Source: Bacteroidia bacterium (GTDB taxonomy: Bacteria > Bacteroidota > Bacteroidia > UKL13-3). Taken from it: a stretch of DNA of 64,000 nucleotides. Position numbers and translations under genes: made by a program. Position 1 is the first letter of the stretch. Each line of letters begins with the position of its first letter. The notes under the pieces are model-generated. The model did not search any database. It was given only the letters and a program-made list of their open reading frames with translations, and was not told where the DNA came from. Positions 17,748 to 25,125 of the stretch are shown here, one piece after another. The stretch covers positions 62,001 through 126,000 of the forward strand of contig JAIOYZ010000009.1 in the NCBI GenBank assembly GCA_021740845.1, written 5' to 3'.

Positions 17748-19337
17748 ATGTTAAACATTAGCAATACCGACCTATTAATTATTCTGATTTACGTTACCGG
17801 AATAATTATTTATGGGATTAAATCTGGTAAGAAGTCTACTTCAGAAGAGTATTTTTTAGGAGGGAAATCCATGACATGGCCCGTAATTGGGCTTTCTATG
17901 TTTGCTGCTAATATCTCAAGCAATTCTTTGGTTGCCATTACCGGAGGCGCATACAATGGAGGTATTTCTGTGTTTAATTACGAGTGGATGGCCTCGGTGG
18001 TTTTGGTAGTTTTCTGTATTTTTATTCTTCCCTTTTACATCAAAACAGGCATTTATACCATGCCAGAATATTTTGAAAAACGCTTCGATTATAGAAGTAG
18101 ATTTTATTTTTCTATCATCACCTTAATTGGTAATATTTTTATTGATACAGCCGGAACACTTTATGCGGGTTACAAAACTATTTCGTTTTTTGCTGGTGAT
18201 TTAAACCCCTATTTAGTGGTTGGGTCTTTAGCCTTTTTTGCAGCTTCTTATACCGTTTTGGGAGGACTATCCTCAGTTATGAAAACAGAGGTGGTCAATA
18301 CACTAATCTTGTTGTTTTCTGCATGCGTTCTTGCCGTAATTGTGTTTAATGAGGCAGGTTCTTGGGAGGAGGTAAAGGCAGTTGCCAATTTAAAAGGTGA
18401 CCACATGATGCATTTAGTTTTGCCCAATTCTAATAAAAGTATGCCTTGGCTTGGTTTGGTTTTAGGTGTTCCATTATTAGGTTTTTATTTTTGGTGCAAC
18501 AATCAGTTTATTGTTCAAAGAGCCTTAAGTGCCAAAAACATTGATGAAGGCAGAAAGGGTGCTTTGTTTGCTGGTCTTCTAAAAATACCCGTATTATTCT
18601 TGCTGGTTTTTCCTGGCATAATAGCCATTTCACTTCTACCAAATTTAAAAGATAGCAGTGAGGCCTATCCTACTTTATTAGCCAATTATTTACCCAACGG
18701 ATTGGTTGGTTTAACCATTGCTGGTTTTCTAGCAGCTATGGCATCAGCAGTTAGTGCTACTCTTAATTCTGCCTCCACTTTGGTGAGTATGGATTTAATT
18801 AAAAAATTCAACCCCGAAATTAGCTCAAAAAAACTGGTTCTTAGCGGCCAAATTGCCACCTTAATTTTTATGGTAATAGCTGTATTGTGGGCTCCTCAAA
18901 TTTCAAAATCAGAATCCTTTATGGATTATATGCAAGGTGTTCTTGCCTTGATATCTCCTCCAGTTGTGGCTGTTTTCTTAGCAGGTTTGTTTTCAAAAAG
19001 AACTACCTCTAATGGTGCTTTTGCTGGGTTAATTACTGGCTTATTCATTGGCGTAAGTTTTATTATTCTTCAAATTTTTGATGTTTCGTGGGCCGCTGCC
19101 ATTCCTTTCTTAATTAAGGCTCCAATTATTTTTGGCACTTGTTTAAGCATAACCTATTTGGTTTCATTAAAGGGGAAACCTAAAGAGAATTCAGAATTAG
19201 AGAACTTAGTTTGGAGTCCTGTTTTATACCGCGAAGAAACCATAGAAATGAAGGGCATAAGTTGGTATAACAATTACAGAATCTTAAGTGCCTTATTGTT
19301 ACTTATCACCTTTACCGTTGTATTTATTTTTAGATAA
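17748..19337 (+). CDS. Sodium:solute symporter (SSS/SGLT family), probable sugar transporter
   Basis: A 529-residue inner-membrane protein with about 13-14 hydrophobic helices. The N-terminal YFLGGKSMTWPVIGLSMFAANIS is the SSS hallmark, and GFLAAMASAVSATLNSASTLVSMD around residues 325-350 is the conserved helix that contributes the sodium site. The closest recognisable branch is the SGLT-like sugar transporters. The stop overlaps the start of the glycosidase by one base (TAATG), so the two are translationally coupled. It would move the sugar delivered by the upstream receptor into the cytoplasm. Confidence 0.9.
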   Translation: MLNISNTDLLIILIYVTGIIIYGIKSGKKSTSEEYFLGGKSMTWPVIGLSMFAANISSNSLVAITGGAYNGGISVFNYEWMASVVLVVFCIFILPFYIKTGIYTMPEYFEKRFDYRSRFYFSIITLIGNIFIDTAGTLYAGYKTISFFAGDLNPYLVVGSLAFFAASYTVLGGLSSVMKTEVVNTLILLFSACVLAVIVFNEAGSWEEVKAVANLKGDHMMHLVLPNSNKSMPWLGLVLGVPLLGFYFWCNNQFIVQRALSAKNIDEGRKGALFAGLLKIPVLFLLVFPGIIAISLLPNLKDSSEAYPTLLANYLPNGLVGLTIAGFLAAMASAVSATLNSASTLVSMDLIKKFNPEISSKKLVLSGQIATLIFMVIAVLWAPQISKSESFMDYMQGVLALISPPVVAVFLAGLFSKRTTSNGAFAGLITGLFIGVSFIILQIFDVSWAAAIPFLIKAPIIFGTCLSITYLVSLKGKPKENSELENLVWSPVLYREETIEMKGISWYNNYRILSALLLLITFTVVFIFR

Positions 19338-20509
19338 TGAAAGCAAGTCCTTATCAATTAGCTTTACAACTTTTGCGCAAGGCCACTATCACAAATGGCT
19401 TTTTAGCTAGTGCACAACCTAGAGACAATTATGGTAGAATTTGGACAAGGGATGGTGTAATTTGTGGATTGGCTGCCCTTGCTAGCGGAGAACCCGATTT
19501 GATTTTTGTGTTCAAGAGCACCTTGGAAACTATTTTTCAATTTCAACACCAAGCAGGATACTTTCCATCCAATTGTATCCCTCTTAATAAAAGTGTTAGT
19601 TACGGCGGTGCAGTTGGAAGAGTAGACAATCCCAGTTGGGCAATTATTGGTTTGTGTTCCTATCTATTAAAAGAGAAAGATACGGAAATGAAAAACCGCT
19701 TGAAGCCAAATGTGGTAAGGGGTTTTGCCGTTTTAGAGGCCTGGGAGTTCAATGGTAAGCATTTGATTTATGTTCCTATGAGTGGAGATTGGGCAGATGA
19801 ATATGTGCATCATGGGTATATACTTTTTGATCAATTACTCCGAATATGGGCTTTGGAATTGGCTGCAAAAGTTTACGAGGAACCTGATTGGCAAGACAAG
19901 GCTAACCTAATTAGAAGTGTGATAGAAGCTAATTTTCACAAAAATCTTTTGGTTCAAAAAGCATATTTACCATTATTGAATAGGGAAAAAGAAAATTACC
20001 CCAAAGAGTTTTGGTTGATGGGTTTTAATCCAGGTGAACTGTATACCCAATTTGATTTACAAGCAAATGCTTTGGCCTTGTACCTCAATGTTGGTTCAGA
20101 TGAAACTAGAGGTTTAGTTTTAAATTATATCTTTCAATGGAATACATCCAATCAAAGGTTAATTCCTTCCCTATATCCAAGGATAGGAGAAAATGACCCC
20201 AGGATGAGTTTGTTATCAGAGAATTATGCCTATGGCTTCAGAAATCATCCTAACCAATTTCACAACGGGGGCTTATGGCCCGTTTGGAATGGTTTTTTCC
20301 TAGCTTGCATTCGTGGTCATATGAGCTCACTAGAAAAAGGCTGGAAGACAAAAATAGAATCCGCCTGTTCTTTGGGTTCAAGCAAGGGTTCTACTTGGGA
20401 ATTTAACGAGTGTTTAGACGGAATAACTGGCGAACCCAATGGATTGCCGCAATGCAGTTGGAGCGCCGCAGGCCTGATATTAGCGGAGAAAGGATTTTAT
20501 GAAAATTGA
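19337..20509 (+). CDS. Six-hairpin glycosidase (invertase/debranching-like)
   Basis: A 390-residue protein without signal peptide, therefore cytoplasmic. The segments NYGRIWTRDGVICGLAAL (about residues 29-46), GYFPSN, SYGGAVGRVDNPSWAIIGL and MSGDWADEYVHHGYILFDQLL are the pattern of (alpha/alpha)6-barrel glycosidases related to bacterial debranching enzymes and GH100 neutral invertases. The conserved acidic residues in TRDG and GDWAD are the probable catalytic region. Adjacency to a PfkB kinase and a sugar symporter makes a sucrose or fructoside hydrolase plausible. The exact activity cannot be fixed from sequence. It overlaps the kinase by 11 bp. Confidence 0.7.
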   Translation: MKASPYQLALQLLRKATITNGFLASAQPRDNYGRIWTRDGVICGLAALASGEPDLIFVFKSTLETIFQFQHQAGYFPSNCIPLNKSVSYGGAVGRVDNPSWAIIGLCSYLLKEKDTEMKNRLKPNVVRGFAVLEAWEFNGKHLIYVPMSGDWADEYVHHGYILFDQLLRIWALELAAKVYEEPDWQDKANLIRSVIEANFHKNLLVQKAYLPLLNREKENYPKEFWLMGFNPGELYTQFDLQANALALYLNVGSDETRGLVLNYIFQWNTSNQRLIPSLYPRIGENDPRMSLLSENYAYGFRNHPNQFHNGGLWPVWNGFFLACIRGHMSSLEKGWKTKIESACSLGSSKGSTWEFNECLDGITGEPNGLPQCSWSAAGLILAEKGFYEN

Positions 20510-21386
20510 TGTTGTAGCAATTGGAGAATTGTTGGCCGATTTAATTAGCGACGATTTTGTGAGTGACTTGTCACAGGTAAAAAAGTTTAACTTATTTCAA
20601 GGAGGGAGTCCTTCTAATTTATGTGCCAATTTAAAATGGTTGAACAAAGAAGTTGAATTGGTAGCAAGTGTAGGAAAAGATTCAATTGGTGAATTTCTTT
20701 TGGCTGAATTGGCCAAGATTGGGTTATCTACTCAATTTATTAATATTGACCAACAGCTTCCTAGTTCCCTAGTTTTGGTTGGCAAAAGTATAGGAACACC
20801 CGATTTTATTGCCTACCGCATGGCAGATACGCGCATCATGCCCATTGATAAGTATCTTCTAAATAACACTTCCATTATTCATACCAGTGCATTTGCATTA
20901 AGCAAAGAGCCTGCTAGAACACATATTTTAGAAGCAATGAAGTATGCTACTTTTTTGGGCAATGAAATATCCTGCGATTGGAATTTTGCCTCGGAAATAT
21001 GGTACCCAGAAAATGGCCAAGATGTTTTTAATGAATTATGTAAACTGAAGCCTTTGTTGAAATTAAGCTTGGATGATTATAGGCGTTTTACCAACAATCC
21101 AAATGCAAGCGCATTAACGGCCATAGATTTTTTAAACAACTGTTCAAGCAAATTTACTTGTTTAACTTGTGGTTCGGAGGGGGTTTGGTTTACTAATGAA
21201 GATAATAATTGGGTAAATTTGCCTGCCCGTAAAGTAGAGGTAAAAGACACAACTGGTGCAGGCGACGCTTTTTGGGCGGGATTTTTATCTAGCTATTTGG
21301 AAGAAAATTCAATTACACAATCGGTGGAGAGAGGCATCAAAATTGCGTCACAAAAAATTCAAAAACTGGGTCCTCTTTACGCTTAA
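20499..21386 (+). CDS. PfkB-family carbohydrate kinase (fructokinase-like)
   Basis: A 295-residue cytoplasmic ribokinase-fold kinase. The N-terminal signature region reads FQGGSPSNLCANLKWL (sugar-binding GG) and the C-terminal signature reads DTTGAGDAFWAGF, whose Asp is the catalytic base. It probably phosphorylates the monosaccharide released by the upstream glycosidase, with fructose the best guess from the GGSPSN form. It is the last gene of the LacI-regulated set, overlapping the glycosidase, and is followed by a 143-bp AT-rich spacer. Confidence 0.85.
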   Translation: MKIDVVAIGELLADLISDDFVSDLSQVKKFNLFQGGSPSNLCANLKWLNKEVELVASVGKDSIGEFLLAELAKIGLSTQFINIDQQLPSSLVLVGKSIGTPDFIAYRMADTRIMPIDKYLLNNTSIIHTSAFALSKEPARTHILEAMKYATFLGNEISCDWNFASEIWYPENGQDVFNELCKLKPLLKLSLDDYRRFTNNPNASALTAIDFLNNCSSKFTCLTCGSEGVWFTNEDNNWVNLPARKVEVKDTTGAGDAFWAGFLSSYLEENSITQSVERGIKIASQKIQKLGPLYA

Positions 21387-21480
21387 AACTATCTAAAATT
21401 TATAACATTTTTTTAAATGAAAAAATTTGAATTAGACGGCTTAACCCAATAGAATTAATAATTTATTAAAATATTTCATA

Positions 21481-21512
21481 TTGTTTTTTTGTGTTTTTAG
21501 GTGTTAATTTCG
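21481..21512 (+). promoter_or_regulatory. Possible Bacteroidota-type promoter of the FISUMP lipoprotein
   Basis: TAATTTCG at 21505-21512 resembles the -7 box TAnnTTTG with one mismatch, and a TTG at 21481-21483 sits 21 bases before it in the place of the -33 TTTG box. The start codon follows 18 bases later. The match is weak. Confidence 0.3.
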
Positions 21513-21529
21513 TGCTTAAATAAAATACT

Positions 21530-22219
21530 ATGAAAAAAACAATTAGCTACGCCTTAGCCTTATTTTTATTAGTGGGTGCATATTCATGCAAACCTAAAAA
21601 AGAAGATCCACCAGTTGATACCACTGTTACCGTAAAAGATATTGATGGAAATGTGTATAATGTTGTTACCATTGGTACGCAAACATGGTTAAAAGAGAAC
21701 CTAATGGTTACTAGATATAGAAATGGCGATCCAATACCATATCTATTGGATGGAACTGATTGGTGGGAGGCTACATACGGCGCTAGATGCTATCATACCA
21801 ATGATTCTTTGAGCAATAAAAAAATATATGGTTCACTTTATAATTACCATGCAGTTGTTGATTCAAGAAATATTTGTCCTGTAGGATACCATATTCCTAC
21901 TGTTGCAGAATGGAATACCCTAATTGCATTTTTAGGTGGTGAAGCTGCCGCGGGAGGTGCAATGAAAGCAACCACTATCTGGAATAGTCCAAATACAGGT
22001 GCAACAAATTCAAGCGGATTTACCGCCTTACCTGGAGGCGATAGATATGAAACTCTTGGAGGCTTTAATTATTTAGGTTTAAGGTCTGGGTTTTGGAGTA
22101 ATGTTTCTGTTTCTGAAAAGGAAGCAACTTCAATCTATATTGATCACGACGCAACTTACGCTAAGACCTATCCAAGTTTAAAAGGAAATGGATTTTCTGT
22201 TAGGTGTATAAAAGACTAA
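21530..22219 (+). CDS. FISUMP-domain lipoprotein
   Basis: A 229-residue protein with a lipoprotein signal (VGAYSCK, Cys about residue 20). The mature part is one FISUMP domain (Fibrobacter succinogenes major paralogous domain): DIDGNVYNVVTIGTQTWLKEN at the start, YNYHAVVDSRNICPVGYHIPT in the middle with PTVAEWNTL, and GNGFSVRCIKD at the end. These proteins are cell-surface anchored in Bacteroidota, and their biochemical role is not known. It is monocistronic, with its own terminator at 22233-22261. Its extreme 3' end and terminator are duplicated about 280 bp downstream. Confidence 0.85.
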   Translation: MKKTISYALALFLLVGAYSCKPKKEDPPVDTTVTVKDIDGNVYNVVTIGTQTWLKENLMVTRYRNGDPIPYLLDGTDWWEATYGARCYHTNDSLSNKKIYGSLYNYHAVVDSRNICPVGYHIPTVAEWNTLIAFLGGEAAAGGAMKATTIWNSPNTGATNSSGFTALPGGDRYETLGGFNYLGLRSGFWSNVSVSEKEATSIYIDHDATYAKTYPSLKGNGFSVRCIKD

Positions 22220-22232
22220 AATTGTTTAAAAA

Positions 22233-22261
22233 GGCTATCTTAGAAAGGTAGCCTTTTTTTT
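22233..22261 (+). terminator. Intrinsic terminator of the FISUMP gene
   Basis: GGCTATCTT / AAGGTAGCC stem with a three-base loop and one G-T pair, preceded by an A-run and followed by eight Ts. Confidence 0.85.
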
Positions 22262-22500
22262 GCCTTATTAGATTATTTGCTGCTGGCTACTGGCCTCTAG
22301 CTTCTGGCAAATATTTGTAGAAAGAATCATTGCAATTAAAGCTAGTGGCCTGGAAATAACATTATTATTTATAGGCATCAGTATCTTACTATAAAAACAT
22401 CAAGCCAAGTTTGTTTAAATCGGATTGCAAATCCAAACCAGCGGCATAACACATTAAAGCCAGCGGCTAGCTGCCAGATGCCAACGGCAGTGTAAAAAAG
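22262..22500. repeat. Dispersed intergenic repeat, copy 1
   Basis: The order of blocks is a CTAGCTTCTGGCA word, then AATTAAAGCTAGTGGC, then CAGTATC, then AAGCCAAGTTTG followed by CGGATTGCAAATCCAAACCAG, then a second GCTAG/GCCAG-rich stretch. The same order recurs at about 23245-23440. The word GGATTGCAAATCC is itself a dyad. No gene is visible in this copy. Confidence 0.6.
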
Positions 22501-22518
22501 ACTAAAATTGTTTAAAAA

Positions 22519-22547
22519 GGCTATCTTAAAAAGGTAGCCTTTTTTTT
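22519..22547 (+). terminator. Duplicate of the FISUMP terminator
   Basis: The stem GGCTATCTT/AAGGTAGCC with T-run repeats the hairpin at 22233-22261. The upstream bases (GACTAAAATTGTTTAAAAA) and downstream bases (GCCTTATTAGA) are also the same, so the tail of the lipoprotein gene was duplicated with the hairpin. Confidence 0.75.
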
Positions 22548-22603
22548 GCCTTATTAGAATCGAGTTATAATTTCTCTGTCTAGTAATGGTTTATTGGGTA
22601 GGA

Positions 22604-22647
22604 ATATAAAAAAATAAGGAAGCTGTGCCTATAAAACTTCCTTATTT
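22604..22647 (-). terminator. Terminator of the toxin-antitoxin operon
   Basis: The arms AAATAAGGAAG (22612-22622) and CTTCCTTATTT (22637-22647) match perfectly. Read on the minus strand the stem is followed by a run of Ts, 23 bp after the toxin stop codon. Confidence 0.7.
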
Positions 22648-22669
22648 CGAATACTGTTTTTTTATGATT

Positions 22670-22963
22670 TTAGAACTTCTTTTTCTTTGGGTGTTGTCTA
22701 GTATCATAAAACACCAGCAATTCAAAATACGACTTACTGACCTTATAAATTAAAAGGTTGTGCTTTGTTATCAAGACTTCAAACACCTCCTTTTTTCCTG
22801 AACTTCTATGTGTTACAACGCCCGATTGTATTAAGTCAATTGTTTTAGTAGTTTGATTAACGAACTTTATTATTTCTTTTTCCGACCAGTCTTTTTGTAA
22901 GTATGCAATAACCCGGTCGAAACTACTTTTTGCCCTGTTCGACCAAATTACTTTTTTAACCAT
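22670..22963 (-). CDS. ParE/RelE-superfamily toxin
   Basis: A 97-residue basic protein. The N-terminal half (VIWSNRAKSSFDRVIAYLQKDWS) has the ParE helix pair, and the C-terminal strands (HNLLIYKVSKSYFELLVFYDTRQHP) carry the final Arg/His cluster typical of this fold. ParE toxins act on DNA gyrase and RelE toxins on ribosome-bound mRNA; the ParE branch fits better. The start overlaps the antitoxin by 16 bp. The tail is a run of lysines (PKKKKF). Confidence 0.85.
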   Translation of the reverse strand: MVKKVIWSNRAKSSFDRVIAYLQKDWSEKEIIKFVNQTTKTIDLIQSGVVTHRSSGKKEVFEVLITKHNLLIYKVSKSYFELLVFYDTRQHPKKKKF

Positions 22964-23187
22964 TTCTCGTAATCCTTCATTACTTCCTCATGTGGTGTAT
23001 ATTTGCCTTCTTGTATTTCGGTTAAAGCAACCTTTACTTCCGCTTTAATATCATCATGAAGTTCATCCCAAAAGTCTACAGTATCTGTTTCTTCTTTAAT
23101 TACGGCTTTCAGTCTTGAAATCAATTTCTCGCTGTTTATACCAGCTATCTTTTCTAATAACCAGGTTTTTTCTAATTCTATATTCAT
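22948..23187 (-). CDS. Antitoxin of a type II toxin-antitoxin pair
   Basis: A small acidic helical protein of 79 residues from the ATG at 23187; the in-frame ATG at 23211 would add eight residues. It has an Ala/Glu/Lys-rich helix (EVKVALTEIQEGKYTPHEEVMKDYEKWL) whose final part, with the HEEV.K...W pattern, is common in antitoxins paired with ParE toxins. It lies upstream of and overlapping the toxin, the normal antitoxin-first order. Autoregulation by the complex is expected but no operator is evident. Confidence 0.75.
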   Translation of the reverse strand: MNIELEKTWLLEKIAGINSEKLISRLKAVIKEETDTVDFWDELHDDIKAEVKVALTEIQEGKYTPHEEVMKDYEKWLKK

Positions 23188-23244
23188 AACAGAATGTTTT
23201 TGCTGTTTCAAAGGTACAAAACTTCTTTATTTTATACATATTAC

Positions 23245-23440
23245 CTTGGAAGCAACTAGACTCTGGCATCTAGCTTCTAGCAGAATTTATTAAAAGGATG
23301 TAAAGTAATTAAAGCTAGTTGCTAGCTGCCTTCTTCCACCAGAGACAAACAGTATCGAACAAAAAACATAAAGCCAAGTTTGGTTAAGTCGGATTGCAAA
23401 TCCTCAGTTAAATAGTTTGGATTGCAAATCCAAACCAGTA
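23245..23440. repeat. Dispersed intergenic repeat, copy 2
   Basis: This copy repeats the block order of 22262-22500: GGCATCTAGCTTCTAGCAG, AATTAAAGCTAGTTGCTAGC, CAGTATCGAAC, AAGCCAAGTTTGGTTAAG, CGGATTGCAAATCC. Here the last word is present twice (about 23390-23402 and 23418-23430). The 3' end of a short minus-strand ORF (23404-23568) runs into it. Confidence 0.6.
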
Positions 23441-23568
23441 TGTTTACCTTCAATTACTACATGAACCAATTTACCTTCATTTTTTACGATTATCTCATTA
23501 TAATCTTGTTTAACTCCAATTAAAAAAAAATATATGAGAACTATCCCTAAAATTCTATACTTCATCAT
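23404..23568 (-). CDS. Short membrane-anchored ORF ending in a repeat
   Basis: A 54-residue ORF starting MMKYRILGIVLIYFFL, a hydrophobic signal or anchor, then a short hydrophilic part (QDYNEIIVKNEGKLVHVVIEGK). The last dozen residues (GLDLQSKLF) are encoded by the dispersed repeat. The protein may therefore have been truncated when the repeat was inserted. It is the third of three closely packed minus-strand ORFs, 7 bp after the previous one. The function is unknown, and it may not be a functional gene. Confidence 0.4.
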   Translation of the reverse strand: MMKYRILGIVLIYFFLIGVKQDYNEIIVKNEGKLVHVVIEGKHTGLDLQSKLFN

Positions 23569-23574
23569 AATAGT

Positions 23575-23691
23575 TTATTTCTTCTGTGCAACATAAGCAT
23601 GGTCCTTCCGATTTTCATTGATTTTCATGCCTCCTAATGAAGTACGATTATGTTCACCCTCAACTTGTGCTGCACAACATCCTATTTCCAT
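23575..23691 (-). CDS. Very short hypothetical ORF
   Basis: A 38-residue ORF (MEIGCCAAQVEGEHNRT onward, ending AYVAQKK) that overlaps the end of the 167-residue gene by 10 bp. It lies between that gene and the next short ORF in the same direction. No signal peptide or domain is visible. The packing suggests an operon, but the reading may be a remnant of a longer protein. Confidence 0.35.
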   Translation of the reverse strand: MEIGCCAAQVEGEHNRTSLGGMKINENRKDHAYVAQKK

Positions 23692-24185
23692 TTACATTCT
23701 AGAAAATCACCTTTATTCATTTTAAATTGTAAGAGATTTATTAACCTTCTGCTCCTCCTTGGAATGGTTTTATTAATCATTTCAATAATATAATTGAGTT
23801 CTTTATTATAACAATTAAAATATTTTATTTCTTTTGAAATACACCCTTCACTATTTAAAAGTTGAATAGTAATTTGTGTTCCACCAAAACCATCTACGAT
23901 AGGTGTTTTTTTTAACAATGAAACGCTATCTAAATAGTGTTTAACAAACTCCTTAAGCATAACAACTCTTTTCGTATTTAATTGATCAATGTCCCAAAAA
24001 AACGCTCTTTTTTTGTTGTTCTTAATTGATCGGCAATAAATACCTTCGCTAGTTAGCCTATAAAATGTCAATCCACTAATAAATGTCAATCCATAATCTT
24101 CCTTTATATTTTGGCACTTTAAATTAGCTGATAGAAAATTTAGAACCAAAAGTATTATTGCTATTCTTAAAAATATACTTTTCAT
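23682..24185 (-). CDS. Hypothetical exported protein next to an RHS remnant
   Basis: A 167-residue protein with a signal peptide (IAIILLVLNFLSANLKCQ). The mature part contains mixed strands and helices, a Cys pair (SEGCISKEIKYFNCYNKEL) and a basic C-terminus (RRSRRLINLLQ). I do not recognise the family. It lies directly downstream of the RHS remnant on the same strand, the place where RHS systems carry immunity or orphan cargo genes, but nothing in the sequence proves such a role. Confidence 0.55.
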   Translation of the reverse strand: MKSIFLRIAIILLVLNFLSANLKCQNIKEDYGLTFISGLTFYRLTSEGIYCRSIKNNKKRAFFWDIDQLNTKRVVMLKEFVKHYLDSVSLLKKTPIVDGFGGTQITIQLLNSEGCISKEIKYFNCYNKELNYIIEMINKTIPRRSRRLINLLQFKMNKGDFLECKWK

Positions 24186-24233
24186 CTATTAATTTACTTA
24201 ATGTTGTACCCAATCTACTTTACAAAATCATAT

Positions 24234-24671
24234 TCAACATAACCACAAGTGAAGCTTACAATCATAAACCCTCGACCTAAAATCATGGGCGTTACTTTCA
24301 CCATAAGTCTCAGTTTCACGTTCCTGCCCCTTGAAACCGAATCTATATTCACTCGCTTGATAGGTTCTACTTGCCAATGGTGCACCATAAGGAGAATAGT
24401 CAGTAGCTGAAATAATATCCGCTTCGGCTTTTAGGAAGGAATCAACTGTTAGATCTTCCAAATAGATATTATCTAAATTAAATTCAATATCCTGAGCTGT
24501 GTTGGAATGTAAGAATCTAATTCTCCATATATACCCTGGAGCACTAAAATTAAATATATTATGTCCTGGACTTGCAGTGTAATAAACCATATTTCCTTGG
24601 TATGCATTTTCTACAGACGAAAATACGATTCCTATTTGCCAATTATCATCCCCTTTAATTTTTTCTAAATG
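24234..24671 (-). pseudogene. Remnant of an RHS-repeat protein (core-domain end)
   Basis: The frame is open from 24671, just after an in-frame stop, and lacks a convincing start for a full gene. The C-terminal part (DYSPYGAPLA, YRFGFKGQERETET, NAHDFRSRVYD) matches the RHS repeat-associated core, whose usual form is GFNGKE...YDYG.RIYDP. The fragment stops right after RVYDCKLHLWLC, where intact proteins read RLGRFLSVDP. A jelly-roll-like stretch precedes it (DNWQIGIVFSSVENA, YTASPGHNIFNF). Both ends are broken, so this is the debris of a large RHS or wall-associated protein. Confidence 0.75.
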
Positions 24672-24735
24672 CTAAAAATTGATTAATAATTATGGCCAAA
24701 AAAGAACTGGTAAATGTCAAAACTACAACTAATTA

Positions 24736-24981
24736 TTATTCTGCTATTTTGGTTTTAATAAATCTTCTCCCAGAGGCAGATTTAAAATACTTTTCTCTAC
24801 TTATTGCTTCTTCTCGAGTATCAAATTCTTCGTGATAAATTATAATAAATGGTGTTTTCGATTTAATGGATATTGTTTCTCCATCATTGTGTTGTTTAAG
24901 TCGTTTCTCCAAATCTTGGCAATGGCCTTTATAAAAGGTTCCATCCTTAAGACTTTTGAGCACATAGGTGTAAAATGCCAT
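24736..24981 (-). CDS. GIY-YIG nuclease domain protein
   Basis: An 81-residue single-domain protein from the ATG at 24981; the frame is open to 25023, but that stretch overlaps the tRNA terminator hairpin, so the shorter start is preferred. The motifs are YTYVLKS and TFYKGHCQDLEKRLKQHN (the GIY-YIG pair with the catalytic Arg), then EEFDTREEAISREKYFKS with the catalytic Glu region. Small proteins of this type (UPF0213-like) are frequent in Bacteroidota and often multi-copy. No partner methylase or restriction subunit is adjacent. Confidence 0.85.
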   Translation of the reverse strand: MAFYTYVLKSLKDGTFYKGHCQDLEKRLKQHNDGETISIKSKTPFIIIYHEEFDTREEAISREKYFKSASGRRFIKTKIAE

Positions 24982-25010
24982 AAATACTATTTTAAACCCA
25001 ATTATAACAA

Positions 25011-25040
25011 AAAAACCAATCATAAATTGATTGGTTTTTT
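25011..25040 (-). terminator. Terminator of the tRNA-Arg transcript
   Basis: The arms AAAAACCAATCA (25011-25022) and TGATTGGTTTTT (25028-25039) are perfect over 12 bp with a five-base loop. They lie 2 bp after the CCA end of the tRNA on the minus strand, and a T-run follows. Confidence 0.85.
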
Positions 25041-25041
25041 G

Positions 25042-25116
25042 TGGTAGTCTCGACGAGAATCGAACTCATATCAAATGTTTAGGAAACATCTATTCTATCC
25101 ATTGAACTACGAGACC
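25042..25116 (-). tRNA. tRNA-Arg (anticodon CCU)
   Basis: 75 nt including an encoded CCA. On the minus strand the acceptor is GGTCTCG paired with CGAGACT (first pair G-T). The D-arm is GTTC/GAAT-like with loop AATGGATA. The anticodon arm is GATGT TTCCTAA ACATT with anticodon CCT, and the T-arm is ATGAG TTCGATT CTCGT. It decodes AGG. The transcript ends at the hairpin 25011-25040. The DNA 5' of the gene contains three tandem partial copies of its first 40 nt (25126-25350). Confidence 0.95.
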
Positions 25117-25125
25117 ATTTTTTTT

